Shown here one piece after another: positions 51,779 through 60,422 of a stretch of 64,000 bases of DNA. Under the pieces are notes generated by a model. It was given only the letters and a program-made list of their open reading frames with translations, had not been told where the DNA came from and did not search any database. The DNA comes from Chryseomicrobium palamuruense (GTDB lineage Bacteria > Bacillota > Bacilli > Bacillales_A > Planococcaceae), in contig NZ_JBHSEF010000011.1 in NCBI RefSeq assembly GCF_042649045.1, positions 248,001 through 312,000 on the forward strand, written 5' to 3'. The position numbers were made by a program, and so were the translations under genes. Positions within the stretch are counted from its first letter, which is position 1. Each line of letters begins with the position of its first letter.

Positions 51779-53239
51779 ATGAAGAACCCCCCTTATGGAA
51801 TGATTGCGATCTTATTTATAGGTGCGTTCGTTGCATTCCTCAATAACACACTTCTCAATGTTGCACTCCCGACGATTATGGTGGAGTTTGATGTCAAACC
51901 CTCACAAGTCCAATGGTTGACGACAGCCTATATGTTGGTTAACGGTATTTTGATTCCTGCCTCTGCCTATTTTATTCAAAAGTTTACTAATCGAACTCTT
52001 TTTATTACAGCAATGAGTTTGTTTACATTCGGAACTTTCATTGCATTTATAGCACCAGGATTTTGGATTCTTGTTCTTGGACGAATGATACAAGCTTGTG
52101 GATCTGCGATCATGATGCCTCTATTAATGAACGTGATGTTGATCGCCTTCCCAATTGAACGTCGCGGAACAGCAATGGGTATATTTGGTCTTGTGATGAT
52201 CATGGCTCCTGCTATCGGGCCCACACTGTCAGGGTTCATTGTAGAAAATTATAGTTGGCGTATCTTGTTTGCGATGATCCTGCCATTTGCTTTGATACCA
52301 CTCGTGCTCGCCATTTTTAAACTAAAGAATATTACGCCACAACGCGACGTCACTCTTGATAAATTTTCTTTGGTACTGTCCAGTTTTGGTTTTGGAGGTT
52401 TACTTTACGGGTTTAGTGTGGCAGGAGATGAGGGATGGACTTCATGGATTATTCTTCTCACACTAGCTGTTGGAATGTTCACCCTTGTCTGGTTCATTTT
52501 AAGACAGCTGAGCTTAAAAGAACCGCTACTCGAGTTTCGAATCTATCGATATCCGATGTTTGCGCTCGCTTCTGCTATTTCAATTGTATTGTCAGCTGCC
52601 ATGTTCTCTGGAATGATTTTGACGCCACTTTATGTTCAGACAATTCGAGGGTTTTCACCACTAGAATCGGGACTGCTCATGCTTCCTGGCGCACTTGTGA
52701 TGGCCATTATGTCGCCTGTCACTGGTCGTTTATTTGATTCGTTTGGTGCTAAGTGGTTAGCCATCACAGGGTTAACCATCTCTACATTAACAACATTCGC
52801 CCTTAGTGGCTTAACATTAGAAACATCCTATGCATCCATCATGTTTTTATATACAATGAGGATGTTCGGATTTTCGATGATTACCATGCCTGTGATGACT
52901 AATGGATTAAGTCAATTGGCAGCTCACCATTATCCACACGGAACGGCAATGAACAATACACTTCAACAAGTGTCAGGAGCAATTGGTTCCGCAATTTTCT
53001 TGACCATCATGAATGCCCGTATGACCAGTTGGATAGAAGACCAATTGCTAAAACTACAAATTGATGGAATGTATCCTAGCGATGCAGAGGCAGAACAAGT
53101 AATCATGGGAGAACTTACTCAAAAAGGGATGTTAGAAGGTATCACATTTTCCTTTTTCATTGCAGCTATTGTAACTATTGTCGCACTAATACTTAGCTTA
53201 TTTATAAAAAAGGTAGTACCAAAGCGCGAGAAAGATTAA
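51779..53239 (+). CDS. DHA2 family MFS drug-efflux-type permease
   Basis: 486 residues with about 14 hydrophobic segments, the EmrB/QacA topology. Motif A-like LGRMIQACGSAIMMPLLMNV and the antiporter motif C region GIFGLVMIMAPAIGPTLSGF are clear; the tail ends KKVVPKREKD. Members export drugs, lipids or amino acids by proton antiport. No regulator gene is adjacent, so the substrate is open. Its own promoter suggests it is monocistronic. Confidence 0.88.
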   Translation: MKNPPYGMIAILFIGAFVAFLNNTLLNVALPTIMVEFDVKPSQVQWLTTAYMLVNGILIPASAYFIQKFTNRTLFITAMSLFTFGTFIAFIAPGFWILVLGRMIQACGSAIMMPLLMNVMLIAFPIERRGTAMGIFGLVMIMAPAIGPTLSGFIVENYSWRILFAMILPFALIPLVLAIFKLKNITPQRDVTLDKFSLVLSSFGFGGLLYGFSVAGDEGWTSWIILLTLAVGMFTLVWFILRQLSLKEPLLEFRIYRYPMFALASAISIVLSAAMFSGMILTPLYVQTIRGFSPLESGLLMLPGALVMAIMSPVTGRLFDSFGAKWLAITGLTISTLTTFALSGLTLETSYASIMFLYTMRMFGFSMITMPVMTNGLSQLAAHHYPHGTAMNNTLQQVSGAIGSAIFLTIMNARMTSWIEDQLLKLQIDGMYPSDAEAEQVIMGELTQKGMLEGITFSFFIAAIVTIVALILSLFIKKVVPKREKD

Positions 53240-53278
53240 TTCCTTGCGCTTTTATTTAGGAATACTAATATATTCATT

Positions 53279-53305
53279 AAATTTTCTAATAAAATCTGAA
53301 AATTT
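53279..53305. promoter_or_regulatory. Candidate CodY-type inverted repeat before livJ
   Basis: AAATTTTC (53279-53286) and GAAAATTT (53298-53305) are perfect reverse complements separated by 11 bases. Each arm is a CodY half-site, but the spacing is ten bases wider than the standard box. Confidence 0.4.
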
Positions 53306-53422
53306 ATGTAGACGGATGAAAAAGGATGGATTACAATGAAGTTGTTCAAATAAGTAAGATAGTTTTGAATTGTGGAAATAGAGAGAACAATTCATTCTGT
53401 CAACTAAATGGGGGTTATTGTA

Positions 53423-54598
53423 TTGAAAAAATCTAAATTTGCTTCATTGTTTGTAGCTTCCTCGCTGTTATTAGCAACCCTGGCAGCATGTGGAGACACA
53501 GAAGGCGGATCTTCAGCTGATGGAGATACAATTAAAATTGGAGCGAACCTTGAGCTTTCGGGCCCAGTAGCTTCTTATGGTTCTTCTGAGCTTGAGGGAA
53601 TCGAGCTAGCATTAGAAGAAATCAATGCGGATGGCGGAATTGACGGCAAACAAGTCGAACTAGTCAAAGTAGACAACAAATCCGACGCAGCTGAAGCTAC
53701 AAATGCTGCGATTAAATTAACGGATCAAGATGGCGTTTTAGCGATTATTGGTGCCGCTACTTCAGGAAATACAGTTGCACAAGTGCAAGTAGCTGCTGAT
53801 ACACAAACACCACTTATCACACCTTCAGGAACTAGCCCAACTGTCACAGTGGCTGAAAATGGTTCTGTTAATGAATATGCATTCCGTACATCATTCATCG
53901 ATCCTTTCCAAGGTACAGTGGCGGCGAACTTTGCTGCAAATGAACTTGGCGTAAAAACAGCTGCAGTATATGCTGATAACGCGTCTGATTATGCTAAAGG
54001 TTTAGCTGCATCCTTCATTGAAGATTTTGAAGCAGCAGGCGGAACAATTGTCGCTCAAGAATCTTATGTAGCAAAAGATACAGATTTCCGTTCTACACTG
54101 ACTCGTATTAATTCAGCGAATCCTGAGTTCGTATTTATACCTGGATACTACGAAGAAGTTGGCTTGATCGTCAAACAAGCTCGTGAACTAGGAATCGATG
54201 TGCCTTTAATGGGGGCAGATGGTTGGGATTCTCCAACAATCGTTGATCTTGCTGGTGCAGATGCTCTAAATAACACATACATCATTAACCACTATTCTGC
54301 TGAAGACCCAGAAGGGAAAGCAAAAGAATTTGCGGATAAATTTGAAGAGAAGTACGGTAAGCTTCCAAACTCATTCAATGCTCTTGGATATGACACTGTG
54401 TATCTATTAAAAGATGCTATTGAACGTGCAGGAGAACTTGATGGAGAAGCAATCAAAGATGCTCTTGCTTCAACAGACGGACTTGAGTTAGTTACAGGTG
54501 CGTACACTGTAGACGAAAACCACCACCCAGTTAAATCAGCTACGATTCTAGAATTCGTTGATGGAGTTCAAGTCTTTAATACGAAAGTGAACCCTTAA
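53423..54598 (+). CDS. livJ: Branched-chain amino acid ABC transporter binding lipoprotein
   Basis: 391-residue LivJ-type binding protein. The TTG at 53423 (eight bases after GGGGG) gives a signal peptide MKKSKFASLFVASSLL ending in the lipobox LAACGD. The mature part shows IKIGANLELSGPVASYGSS, the ligand loop IGAATSGNTVAQVQVA, TPSGTSPTVT and GADGWDSPT, standard in this periplasmic-binding fold. The message contains a hairpin at 54613 before livH, which would let this gene be made in excess. Specificity for Leu/Ile/Val is family inference. Confidence 0.92.
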   Translation: MKKSKFASLFVASSLLLATLAACGDTEGGSSADGDTIKIGANLELSGPVASYGSSELEGIELALEEINADGGIDGKQVELVKVDNKSDAAEATNAAIKLTDQDGVLAIIGAATSGNTVAQVQVAADTQTPLITPSGTSPTVTVAENGSVNEYAFRTSFIDPFQGTVAANFAANELGVKTAAVYADNASDYAKGLAASFIEDFEAAGGTIVAQESYVAKDTDFRSTLTRINSANPEFVFIPGYYEEVGLIVKQARELGIDVPLMGADGWDSPTIVDLAGADALNNTYIINHYSAEDPEGKAKEFADKFEEKYGKLPNSFNALGYDTVYLLKDAIERAGELDGEAIKDALASTDGLELVTGAYTVDENHHPVKSATILEFVDGVQVFNTKVNP

Positions 54599-54612
54599 GG
54601 GGGGCGTTATTA

Positions 54613-54638
54613 GGGGGGAGAACGATTCCCCCCTTTTT
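54613..54638 (+). terminator. Intra-operon terminator between livJ and livH
   Basis: GGGGGGA (54613-54619) pairs with TCCCCCC (54627-54633), then five T. Partial read-through would keep LivJ above the channel subunits. Confidence 0.8.
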
Positions 54639-54672
54639 CTTTTGTCTGCACGATTGAAAGGAGTGAGGAAAA

Positions 54673-55548
54673 ATGGAAATCATTCAGCAGTTGATTAACG
54701 GTATCTCTTTAGGGAGTATCTATGCATTGATTGCACTTGGCTACACGATGGTGTATGGAATTATCAAATTAATTAACTTTGCACATGGAGATGTGTTCAT
54801 GCTCGGCGCTTTCTTTGGTTTCTATGCGATAACGATTTTCAATATGAACTTCTTTTTAGCGCTTATTGTTTCCATGGCAGCTACTGCGCTACTTGGTGTT
54901 TTGATTGAACGTATCGCCTATAAGCGACTACGAAATGCTACGCGTATTGCCGCACTTATCACAGCCATTGGGGTTTCTCTACTTATTGAATATGGATTTA
55001 TTTACATACGTGGGGCACAACCTGAAGCCTATCCAGATGTGTTTGGTCGTCAGTCCATTTCATTTTTAGGGGCGACAATCGACATGAAGGCAATTTTAAT
55101 CCTATCGGTTTCTGTCGTCTTGATGCTACTTCTTCAATTTATTGTGCACAAAACAAAAACTGGAAAAGCGATGCGCGCTGTATCTCATGACGCAGAAGCC
55201 GCAAAGCTCATGGGAATCAATGTAGATAATACAATTTCCGCTACGTTTGCCATTGGTTCTGCACTTGCTGGAGCAGCAGGTGTAGTCTTTGGACTTTACT
55301 ACACAAAAATCGATCCACTCATGGGAGTTATCCCAGGACTAAAAGCATTCGTTGCTGCCGTACTTGGGGGGATTGGGATCATTCCAGGAGCGATGGTCGG
55401 CGGACTAATTCTTGGAGTTGTTGAGACATTTGTTTCTGCAGTTGGTTTCTCTCTATGGCGAGATGCCGCAGCTTTCGTTATTTTAATTCTTATTTTGATT
55501 TTCCGTCCGTCTGGTATTTTCGGAAAAAATACACGAGAGAAAGTGTAG
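54673..55548 (+). CDS. livH: Branched-chain amino acid ABC permease LivH
   Basis: 291-residue permease with about eight membrane segments. It opens LINGISLGSIYALIALGYTM, with INFAHGDVFMLGAF shortly after, both signatures of LivH. MRAVSHDAEAAKLMGINV is the cytosolic coupling loop that contacts the ATPase. GAAAGGAGTGAGG precedes the ATG. livM follows at once, giving a heterodimeric channel. Confidence 0.95.
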   Translation: MEIIQQLINGISLGSIYALIALGYTMVYGIIKLINFAHGDVFMLGAFFGFYAITIFNMNFFLALIVSMAATALLGVLIERIAYKRLRNATRIAALITAIGVSLLIEYGFIYIRGAQPEAYPDVFGRQSISFLGATIDMKAILILSVSVVLMLLLQFIVHKTKTGKAMRAVSHDAEAAKLMGINVDNTISATFAIGSALAGAAGVVFGLYYTKIDPLMGVIPGLKAFVAAVLGGIGIIPGAMVGGLILGVVETFVSAVGFSLWRDAAAFVILILILIFRPSGIFGKNTREKV

Positions 55549-55557
55549 GTGGGCCAA

Positions 55558-56520
55558 ATGAAAAAACATTCACGCGCATTTTGGCCACTGTTAATAGGAG
55601 CTCTTGTGTTTTACGCGATTGTACAAGGACTCATCATGGCTGGCGCACTAAATACGTATTATTCCAACACGCTCATTTTTATTGCTATTAATATTATCCT
55701 AGCTGTTAGTTTGCACTTGGTCATTGGAATCACGGGACAGTTTTCTATTGGTCACGCTGGTTTCATGGCAGTAGGAGCTTACTTGTCTGCTATTATCACC
55801 ATGAAATTCGAGTTACCGTTTATTTTGGCTATCGTCGTGGGGGGTCTCGTTGCAGCATTAGCCGGACTGATTGTCGGGATTCCAAGTTTACGTTTAAAAG
55901 GAGACTATTTGGCGATTGCAACACTCGGGTTTGCTGAAATCATCCGAATCATCTTCTTAAATATTGACTACGTAGGTGGCGCAGCGGGGATGCAAGTATC
56001 GAAGATGACAAACTGGTCATACACATACTTCTTTATGCTCATCACTATACTCGTCATTGTGAACTTCACACGGTCTCGTCATGGGATTGCCGCTCTATCT
56101 GTTCGTGAAGATGAGATCGCCTCGGATGCGATGGGGATCAATACCACGTACTATAAAGTCGCTGCCTTTGTCATCGGTTCATTTTTTGCTGGAGTAGCAG
56201 GTGCATTGTTTGCCCATAACTTCTACATTATTCAGCCAGGTCAATTTGGTTTCTTAAAATCTGTTGATATCTTAATTCTAGTGGTATTAGGCGGTCTCGG
56301 AAGTATATCCGGAGCGATTATCTCTGCCATTTTCTTGACGCTTGTCTCTACTTACTTGCAAGAATTCCCTGAGACGCGGATGATAATTTATAGCTTGGTA
56401 TTAATCATTGTGATGCTCTATCGTCCACAAGGATTGATGGGTACAAAAGAGATTACCGATTACTTTAGAGGATGGACATCCAAAGGAGGTAAGGCAAATG
56501 GAAAAGACACCCATACTTGA
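55558..56520 (+). CDS. livM: Branched-chain amino acid ABC permease LivM
   Basis: 320-residue permease, about ten membrane segments. The ATG at 55558 is taken since AGGTGGG lies just upstream; the in-frame GTG at 55549 sits in that site. Motifs are GQFSIGHAGFMAVGAYLSA, LRLKGDYLAIATLGFAEI and the coupling loop VREDEIASDAMGINTTYYK. The C-terminus overlaps livG by 23 bases. Confidence 0.95.
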   Translation: MKKHSRAFWPLLIGALVFYAIVQGLIMAGALNTYYSNTLIFIAINIILAVSLHLVIGITGQFSIGHAGFMAVGAYLSAIITMKFELPFILAIVVGGLVAALAGLIVGIPSLRLKGDYLAIATLGFAEIIRIIFLNIDYVGGAAGMQVSKMTNWSYTYFFMLITILVIVNFTRSRHGIAALSVREDEIASDAMGINTTYYKVAAFVIGSFFAGVAGALFAHNFYIIQPGQFGFLKSVDILILVVLGGLGSISGAIISAIFLTLVSTYLQEFPETRMIIYSLVLIIVMLYRPQGLMGTKEITDYFRGWTSKGGKANGKDTHT

Positions 56521-57277
56521 GGTTAAACAAGCCGGTATCCAATTTGGTGGGTTAAAAGCCGTTCAAAATCTTAACCTCGCCTTGTATCCTGGGGAACTGG
56601 TAGGACTGATTGGTCCGAACGGGGCTGGAAAAACAACAAGCTTTAATCTGTTGACAGGCGTCTATGTGCCGACAGAAGGAGATGTCATCTTCCAAGGGAA
56701 ACGAATCAATGGCCTTGCTCCTTACAAGGTCACCCAATCAGGCATGAGTCGGACATTCCAAAATATCCGCCTGTTCCGCGACATGACGGTATTAGATAAT
56801 GTAAAAGTAGCGTATCACGCGCTAGCCAAGCATACGATGCTTGCATCTATTTTGCGCTTACCATCGCATTTTGCTGGAGAGCGAAAAATGGAGGAAGCTG
56901 CGATCGAGTTTTTGAAGATCTTTCGTCTAGACAAATACAAAGATGAACTTGCGAAGAATTTGCCATATGGTCAGCAACGCCGATTGGAGATTGCACGTGC
57001 GCTTGCCGCCAATCCAAAGTTACTACTCCTAGATGAGCCAGCAGCTGGTATGAATCCGCAAGAGACACATGACTTAATGGAACTTATTGCATTCATTCGC
57101 GATAAATTCAATTTAACGATATTATTGATCGAGCATGACATGAATCTAGTCATGGGCGTGTGTGAGCGGATTTATGTGCTTGATCATGGTCAGTTGTTGG
57201 CAGAGGGACCTCCGGAAGTGATTCGGAACGACCCGAAAGTAATCGAGGCTTACCTCGGCGAGGAGGTAACAGAATGA
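56498..57277 (+). CDS. livG: Branched-chain amino acid ABC ATPase LivG
   Basis: 259-residue ATPase. Walker A GPNGAGKTTSFN near 38-49, Q-loop in SGMSRTFQNIRLF (typical LivG), signature LPYGQQRRLEIARAL, Walker B LLLLDEPAAGMNP and switch IEHDMNLVMG. The YGQQRRLEIARA form distinguishes it from LivF. An AGGAGG site is upstream. The stop overlaps livF by four bases. Confidence 0.96.
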   Translation: MEKTPILEVKQAGIQFGGLKAVQNLNLALYPGELVGLIGPNGAGKTTSFNLLTGVYVPTEGDVIFQGKRINGLAPYKVTQSGMSRTFQNIRLFRDMTVLDNVKVAYHALAKHTMLASILRLPSHFAGERKMEEAAIEFLKIFRLDKYKDELAKNLPYGQQRRLEIARALAANPKLLLLDEPAAGMNPQETHDLMELIAFIRDKFNLTILLIEHDMNLVMGVCERIYVLDHGQLLAEGPPEVIRNDPKVIEAYLGEEVTE

Positions 57278-57987
57278 CGATGTTGTCGGTAGATGCAATT
57301 GATGTGTATTACGGTAATATCCAGGCATTGAGAGGGGTCTCATTAACAGTAGAAGAAGGAGAGATCGTGACCCTTATTGGAGCGAACGGTGCAGGAAAGA
57401 GCACATTGTTAAAGACTCTTTCAGGGCTTCTCAAACCGAAGACAGGAAAAATAGAATTTCTCGGCCAATCGATTGCGGGCAAACCTGCACAGGGCATCGT
57501 GAAATCGGGAATCTCTCACGTTCCTGAAGGGCGTCGCGTATTTGCGAACTTAACGGTGGAGGAAAACTTGGAACTCGGAGCTTTCTTACGCAAAGATAAA
57601 AAAGGAATTGAAACAGACTTGAAGAAGGTATACGATACTTTTCCACGTCTGTTGGAACGTAGAAAACAAATGTCTGGAACGCTTTCAGGTGGAGAGCAAC
57701 AGATGCTTGCAATGGGTCGCGCCATCATGGCAAAACCTAAACTACTGCTTTTAGACGAACCTTCGATGGGCCTTGCTCCACTCATGGTCAAAACGATTTT
57801 TAAAGTGGTCAAAGAGATTAATGCAGAAGGTACCACCATTTTGCTAGTTGAGCAAAATGCGCACATGGCACTTTCTGTGGCCAATCGGGGGTACGTAATT
57901 GAGACAGGCAAAGTGGTCCTTTCTGGACCTGCCGATGAATTTCATGCGTCTGATGAAATTCGAAAAGCGTACCTTGGCGGACATTAA
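57274..57987 (+). CDS. livF: Branched-chain amino acid ABC ATPase LivF
   Basis: 237-residue second ATPase of the importer. Walker A GANGAGKSTLLKTL near 38-51, HVPEGRRVFANLTVEENL (the LivF Q-loop region), signature LSGGEQQMLAMGRA, Walker B LLLLDEPSMGLAP and VEQNAH. GAGGAGGT is six bases upstream. Last gene of the operon; a terminator overlaps the convergent gene. Confidence 0.96.
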   Translation: MTMLSVDAIDVYYGNIQALRGVSLTVEEGEIVTLIGANGAGKSTLLKTLSGLLKPKTGKIEFLGQSIAGKPAQGIVKSGISHVPEGRRVFANLTVEENLELGAFLRKDKKGIETDLKKVYDTFPRLLERRKQMSGTLSGGEQQMLAMGRAIMAKPKLLLLDEPSMGLAPLMVKTIFKVVKEINAEGTTILLVEQNAHMALSVANRGYVIETGKVVLSGPADEFHASDEIRKAYLGGH

Positions 57988-58022
57988 AAAACAGCTGCTC
58001 ACATTGTGGGCGGCTGTTTTTT
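57986..58022 (+). terminator. Terminator after livF
   Basis: AAAACAGC-x-GC pairs with GC-x-GCTGTTTT across an internal TCACATTGTGG, followed by T. It overlaps the 3' end of the convergent membrane-protein gene. Confidence 0.75.
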
Positions 58023-58379
58023 CTTTAGGAAGTATTGGATGCCTTCCACGATGACTGCTAACACAAGACCAAAAGCTGTGAACATGAATAGCGAGAGTAA
58101 ACCAGCTAAATCTTGAAATCCTCCATCACCAAATAGAAAGTTTCGGTACATCTCTACAAAGCCAATGAATAGCCCTGCTAAAAATAAATAGAGACCAATC
58201 TTGAGGTCCAGATACGCAAGTGCACCGGCAAACATTCCTGCAGCAAGTCCGTAAGCTACCATGGTAACTGCATTTCCTACAGTCAGCTCTTGATCAAGGA
58301 TGACTCCTGTTCCGAGAAGCAGCAAAAAGAGAGTGATTGATAAGACAATCACGCCAAGCATTTTATAATTCTCTTTCAT
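57999..58379 (-). CDS. Small four-segment membrane protein, unknown
   Basis: 126 residues with about four hydrophobic segments (VIVLSITLFLLLLGTGVIL; NAVTMVAYGLAAGMFAGAL; LYLFLAGLFIGFVEM; LLSLFMFTAFGLVLAVIVEG) and a KKK-rich end. I do not recognise the family; composition is that of a small integral membrane protein. It converges with livF and is read towards it. A hydrophobic ORF of this quality with a good start is likely real. Confidence 0.7.
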   Translation of the reverse strand: MKENYKMLGVIVLSITLFLLLLGTGVILDQELTVGNAVTMVAYGLAAGMFAGALAYLDLKIGLYLFLAGLFIGFVEMYRNFLFGDGGFQDLAGLLSLFMFTAFGLVLAVIVEGIQYFLKKKQPPTM

Positions 58380-58438
58380 TTCATTTCCCCACTTTCTGAT
58401 TTAAAGTATACTAGTAACAAAGAAAGGATGTAAACGTT

Positions 58439-58882
58439 ATGCGACATACTTTTCATCAGCAGCTATCATGGGGAAGTACAAGAAATGAAATTGGTGAAGT
58501 TATAATCGGTCAAACACCCATTCCATTTTCCATTCCACAGGATTTGCAAGGCCCTGGCGTCGGCACGAACCCTGACGAACTTCTACTCAGTTCAGCTGCT
58601 GGTTGTTATATAATGACACTTGGCGCCATGTTTGAAAGAAGCTCACTACATATCGAACAGATCACTATGCACTCTGAACTGGACATTTCCGTGACAAACG
58701 GAGAATTTAAAGTAGAAGAGATACGCCATCATCCTACACTCAGTGGATTTGATCCCTCCAAACGAAAAATGATTGAACGAATTGTTCATAAAGCAGATGA
58801 GCGTTGCATGATCAGCAATGCGTTAAAAGCATCAGTAACGATAACTATCCATCCCGAGTATATTGAGGAGGTTCATTCATGA
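58439..58882 (+). CDS. OsmC/Ohr family peroxiredoxin-like protein
   Basis: 147 residues with the two redox cysteines of the family: the peroxidatic Cys in NPDELLLSSAAGCYIMTLG and the resolving Cys in KADERCMISNAL. It should reduce organic hydroperoxides. Its stop overlaps the next gene by four bases (ATGA), and a TATACT -10-like element lies at 58407-58412. It resembles the YmaD/OsmC branch more than Ohr. Confidence 0.87.
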   Translation: MRHTFHQQLSWGSTRNEIGEVIIGQTPIPFSIPQDLQGPGVGTNPDELLLSSAAGCYIMTLGAMFERSSLHIEQITMHSELDISVTNGEFKVEEIRHHPTLSGFDPSKRKMIERIVHKADERCMISNALKASVTITIHPEYIEEVHS

Positions 58883-60408
58883 AAACGCTTTTTTCAAATG
58901 CACGTTTTGTGACGATGACGGCAGAAGGTCATGAAGTAGAAGCCGTAATAGTAGAAGACGGAAAAATCATCGAAACAGGTCGTTTTAATGATTTAAAAGA
59001 ACTTGCTGACGAACAAGTGTCTCTTGAAGGAAAAGTAGTCTATCCAGGATTTATTGATAGTCATATGCACTTAATTGGACATGGCCAAAAAATCAGTTCG
59101 GTGGATTTATCTGGATTTACATCCATCCGTGAAATTTTGGAAGTGATACATCAAGCAGAGCCAGTATCCGGCTGGATTGTTTTAGAAGGATGGAATGACA
59201 ATCAGTTAATGGAAGGACGTGCTATCACGCGACAAGATATCGATACTGTTTGTTCAGATTATCCCGTCGTTTTAAAAAGAATCTGTCGCCATGTGGTTGC
59301 CGTCAATTCGAAGGCTCTTGAACTGGCTGGTATTGGTGAAGACACACACGATGTGTCGGGAGGCGTCATCGGTCGAACGGATCATGGAGAACTGAACGGT
59401 CTTTTCTATGATGAAGCACAAGCGCTCATCATCGAGCATATTCCCGAGCTTTCACAAGATGATTTGGTCGATATAATACATACAAGTATCAAAGATTTAC
59501 ACCGAATGGGGCTGACGGGTGCACATTCCGAGGACATGGCCTATTACGGACCATATACGAACCCATTGGGAGCATATCGCAAAGCCATTGATTCGAACTT
59601 CCGTGTTCATCTACTGCGCCATCATCACGTTTTTAAAGATATGGTGCATGAATCAGGGGGTGCTTTTATTTCATTAGGCAATATGAAGATTTTCATGGAT
59701 GGATCCCTAGGGGGGCATACCGCATGGTTATCAAAGCCTTATACAGATGAACCGAGTCTATCAGGAGTTGCTGTTCACACAGAAGAGCAACTAATCGCAC
59801 TGACGAAAGTCGCTCGGACTTATCAAACGGGTATCGCGGTTCACGTGATTGGCGATCAGGCAACAAAAGTCGTGCTTGATGTGATTGAAAAACATCCTCC
59901 ACAAAACGGCGTCATTGACAGACTGATTCACGTCAATGTGTTGTCAAAAGAGCTAATTGATCGAATGAAAGAGCTTTCAATTATGGCGGATATACAGCCA
60001 ATGTTCGTTCCATCGGATTTTCCTTGGGTGACAGATCGCTTAGGAAAAGATCGCTTAACCTATTCTTACGCTTGGAAAACGTTACTTGAAGAAGGAATTG
60101 TTCTTGCAGGAGGTTCAGACGCCCCCATTGAGAATGCTGATCCTCTACTGGGTATGAATGCAGCAATGAACAATCCTTATGTACCTGATCAGGAATTAAC
60201 TGCGTTTGAAACGATTTCTTTATATACAACGGGAGCGGCAGCTATCGCAAAAGAAGACCATCTGTACGGAAAGATTGCTTCAGGCTTTTGCGCAGACTTT
60301 ACTGTTGTATCCGACGAAATCACGAAAGAATCCATTTCCCATTGTCAAATTGAAGCAACCATTGTGAATGGAAACGTGGTTTATCAAAAAGAAGAGGGAC
60401 ACGTCTAG
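58879..60408 (+). CDS. Amidohydrolase family 3 protein (YtcJ-like)
   Basis: 509-residue metal-dependent hydrolase. Metal motif GFIDSHMHLIGHG near 60-70, then the mid-chain HLLRHHHVF, AVHVIGDQA and the late GSDAPIENADPLLGM with the catalytic Asp; C-terminal composite beta domain around SGFCADFTVVSDE. Typical of the broad YtcJ/N-substituted formamide deformylase-like group; the substrate is not readable. Overlaps the OsmC gene and precedes coaW by 14 bases. Confidence 0.88.
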   Translation: MKTLFSNARFVTMTAEGHEVEAVIVEDGKIIETGRFNDLKELADEQVSLEGKVVYPGFIDSHMHLIGHGQKISSVDLSGFTSIREILEVIHQAEPVSGWIVLEGWNDNQLMEGRAITRQDIDTVCSDYPVVLKRICRHVVAVNSKALELAGIGEDTHDVSGGVIGRTDHGELNGLFYDEAQALIIEHIPELSQDDLVDIIHTSIKDLHRMGLTGAHSEDMAYYGPYTNPLGAYRKAIDSNFRVHLLRHHHVFKDMVHESGGAFISLGNMKIFMDGSLGGHTAWLSKPYTDEPSLSGVAVHTEEQLIALTKVARTYQTGIAVHVIGDQATKVVLDVIEKHPPQNGVIDRLIHVNVLSKELIDRMKELSIMADIQPMFVPSDFPWVTDRLGKDRLTYSYAWKTLLEEGIVLAGGSDAPIENADPLLGMNAAMNNPYVPDQELTAFETISLYTTGAAAIAKEDHLYGKIASGFCADFTVVSDEITKESISHCQIEATIVNGNVVYQKEEGHV

Positions 60409-60422
60409 AAAGGAATTGTTAC

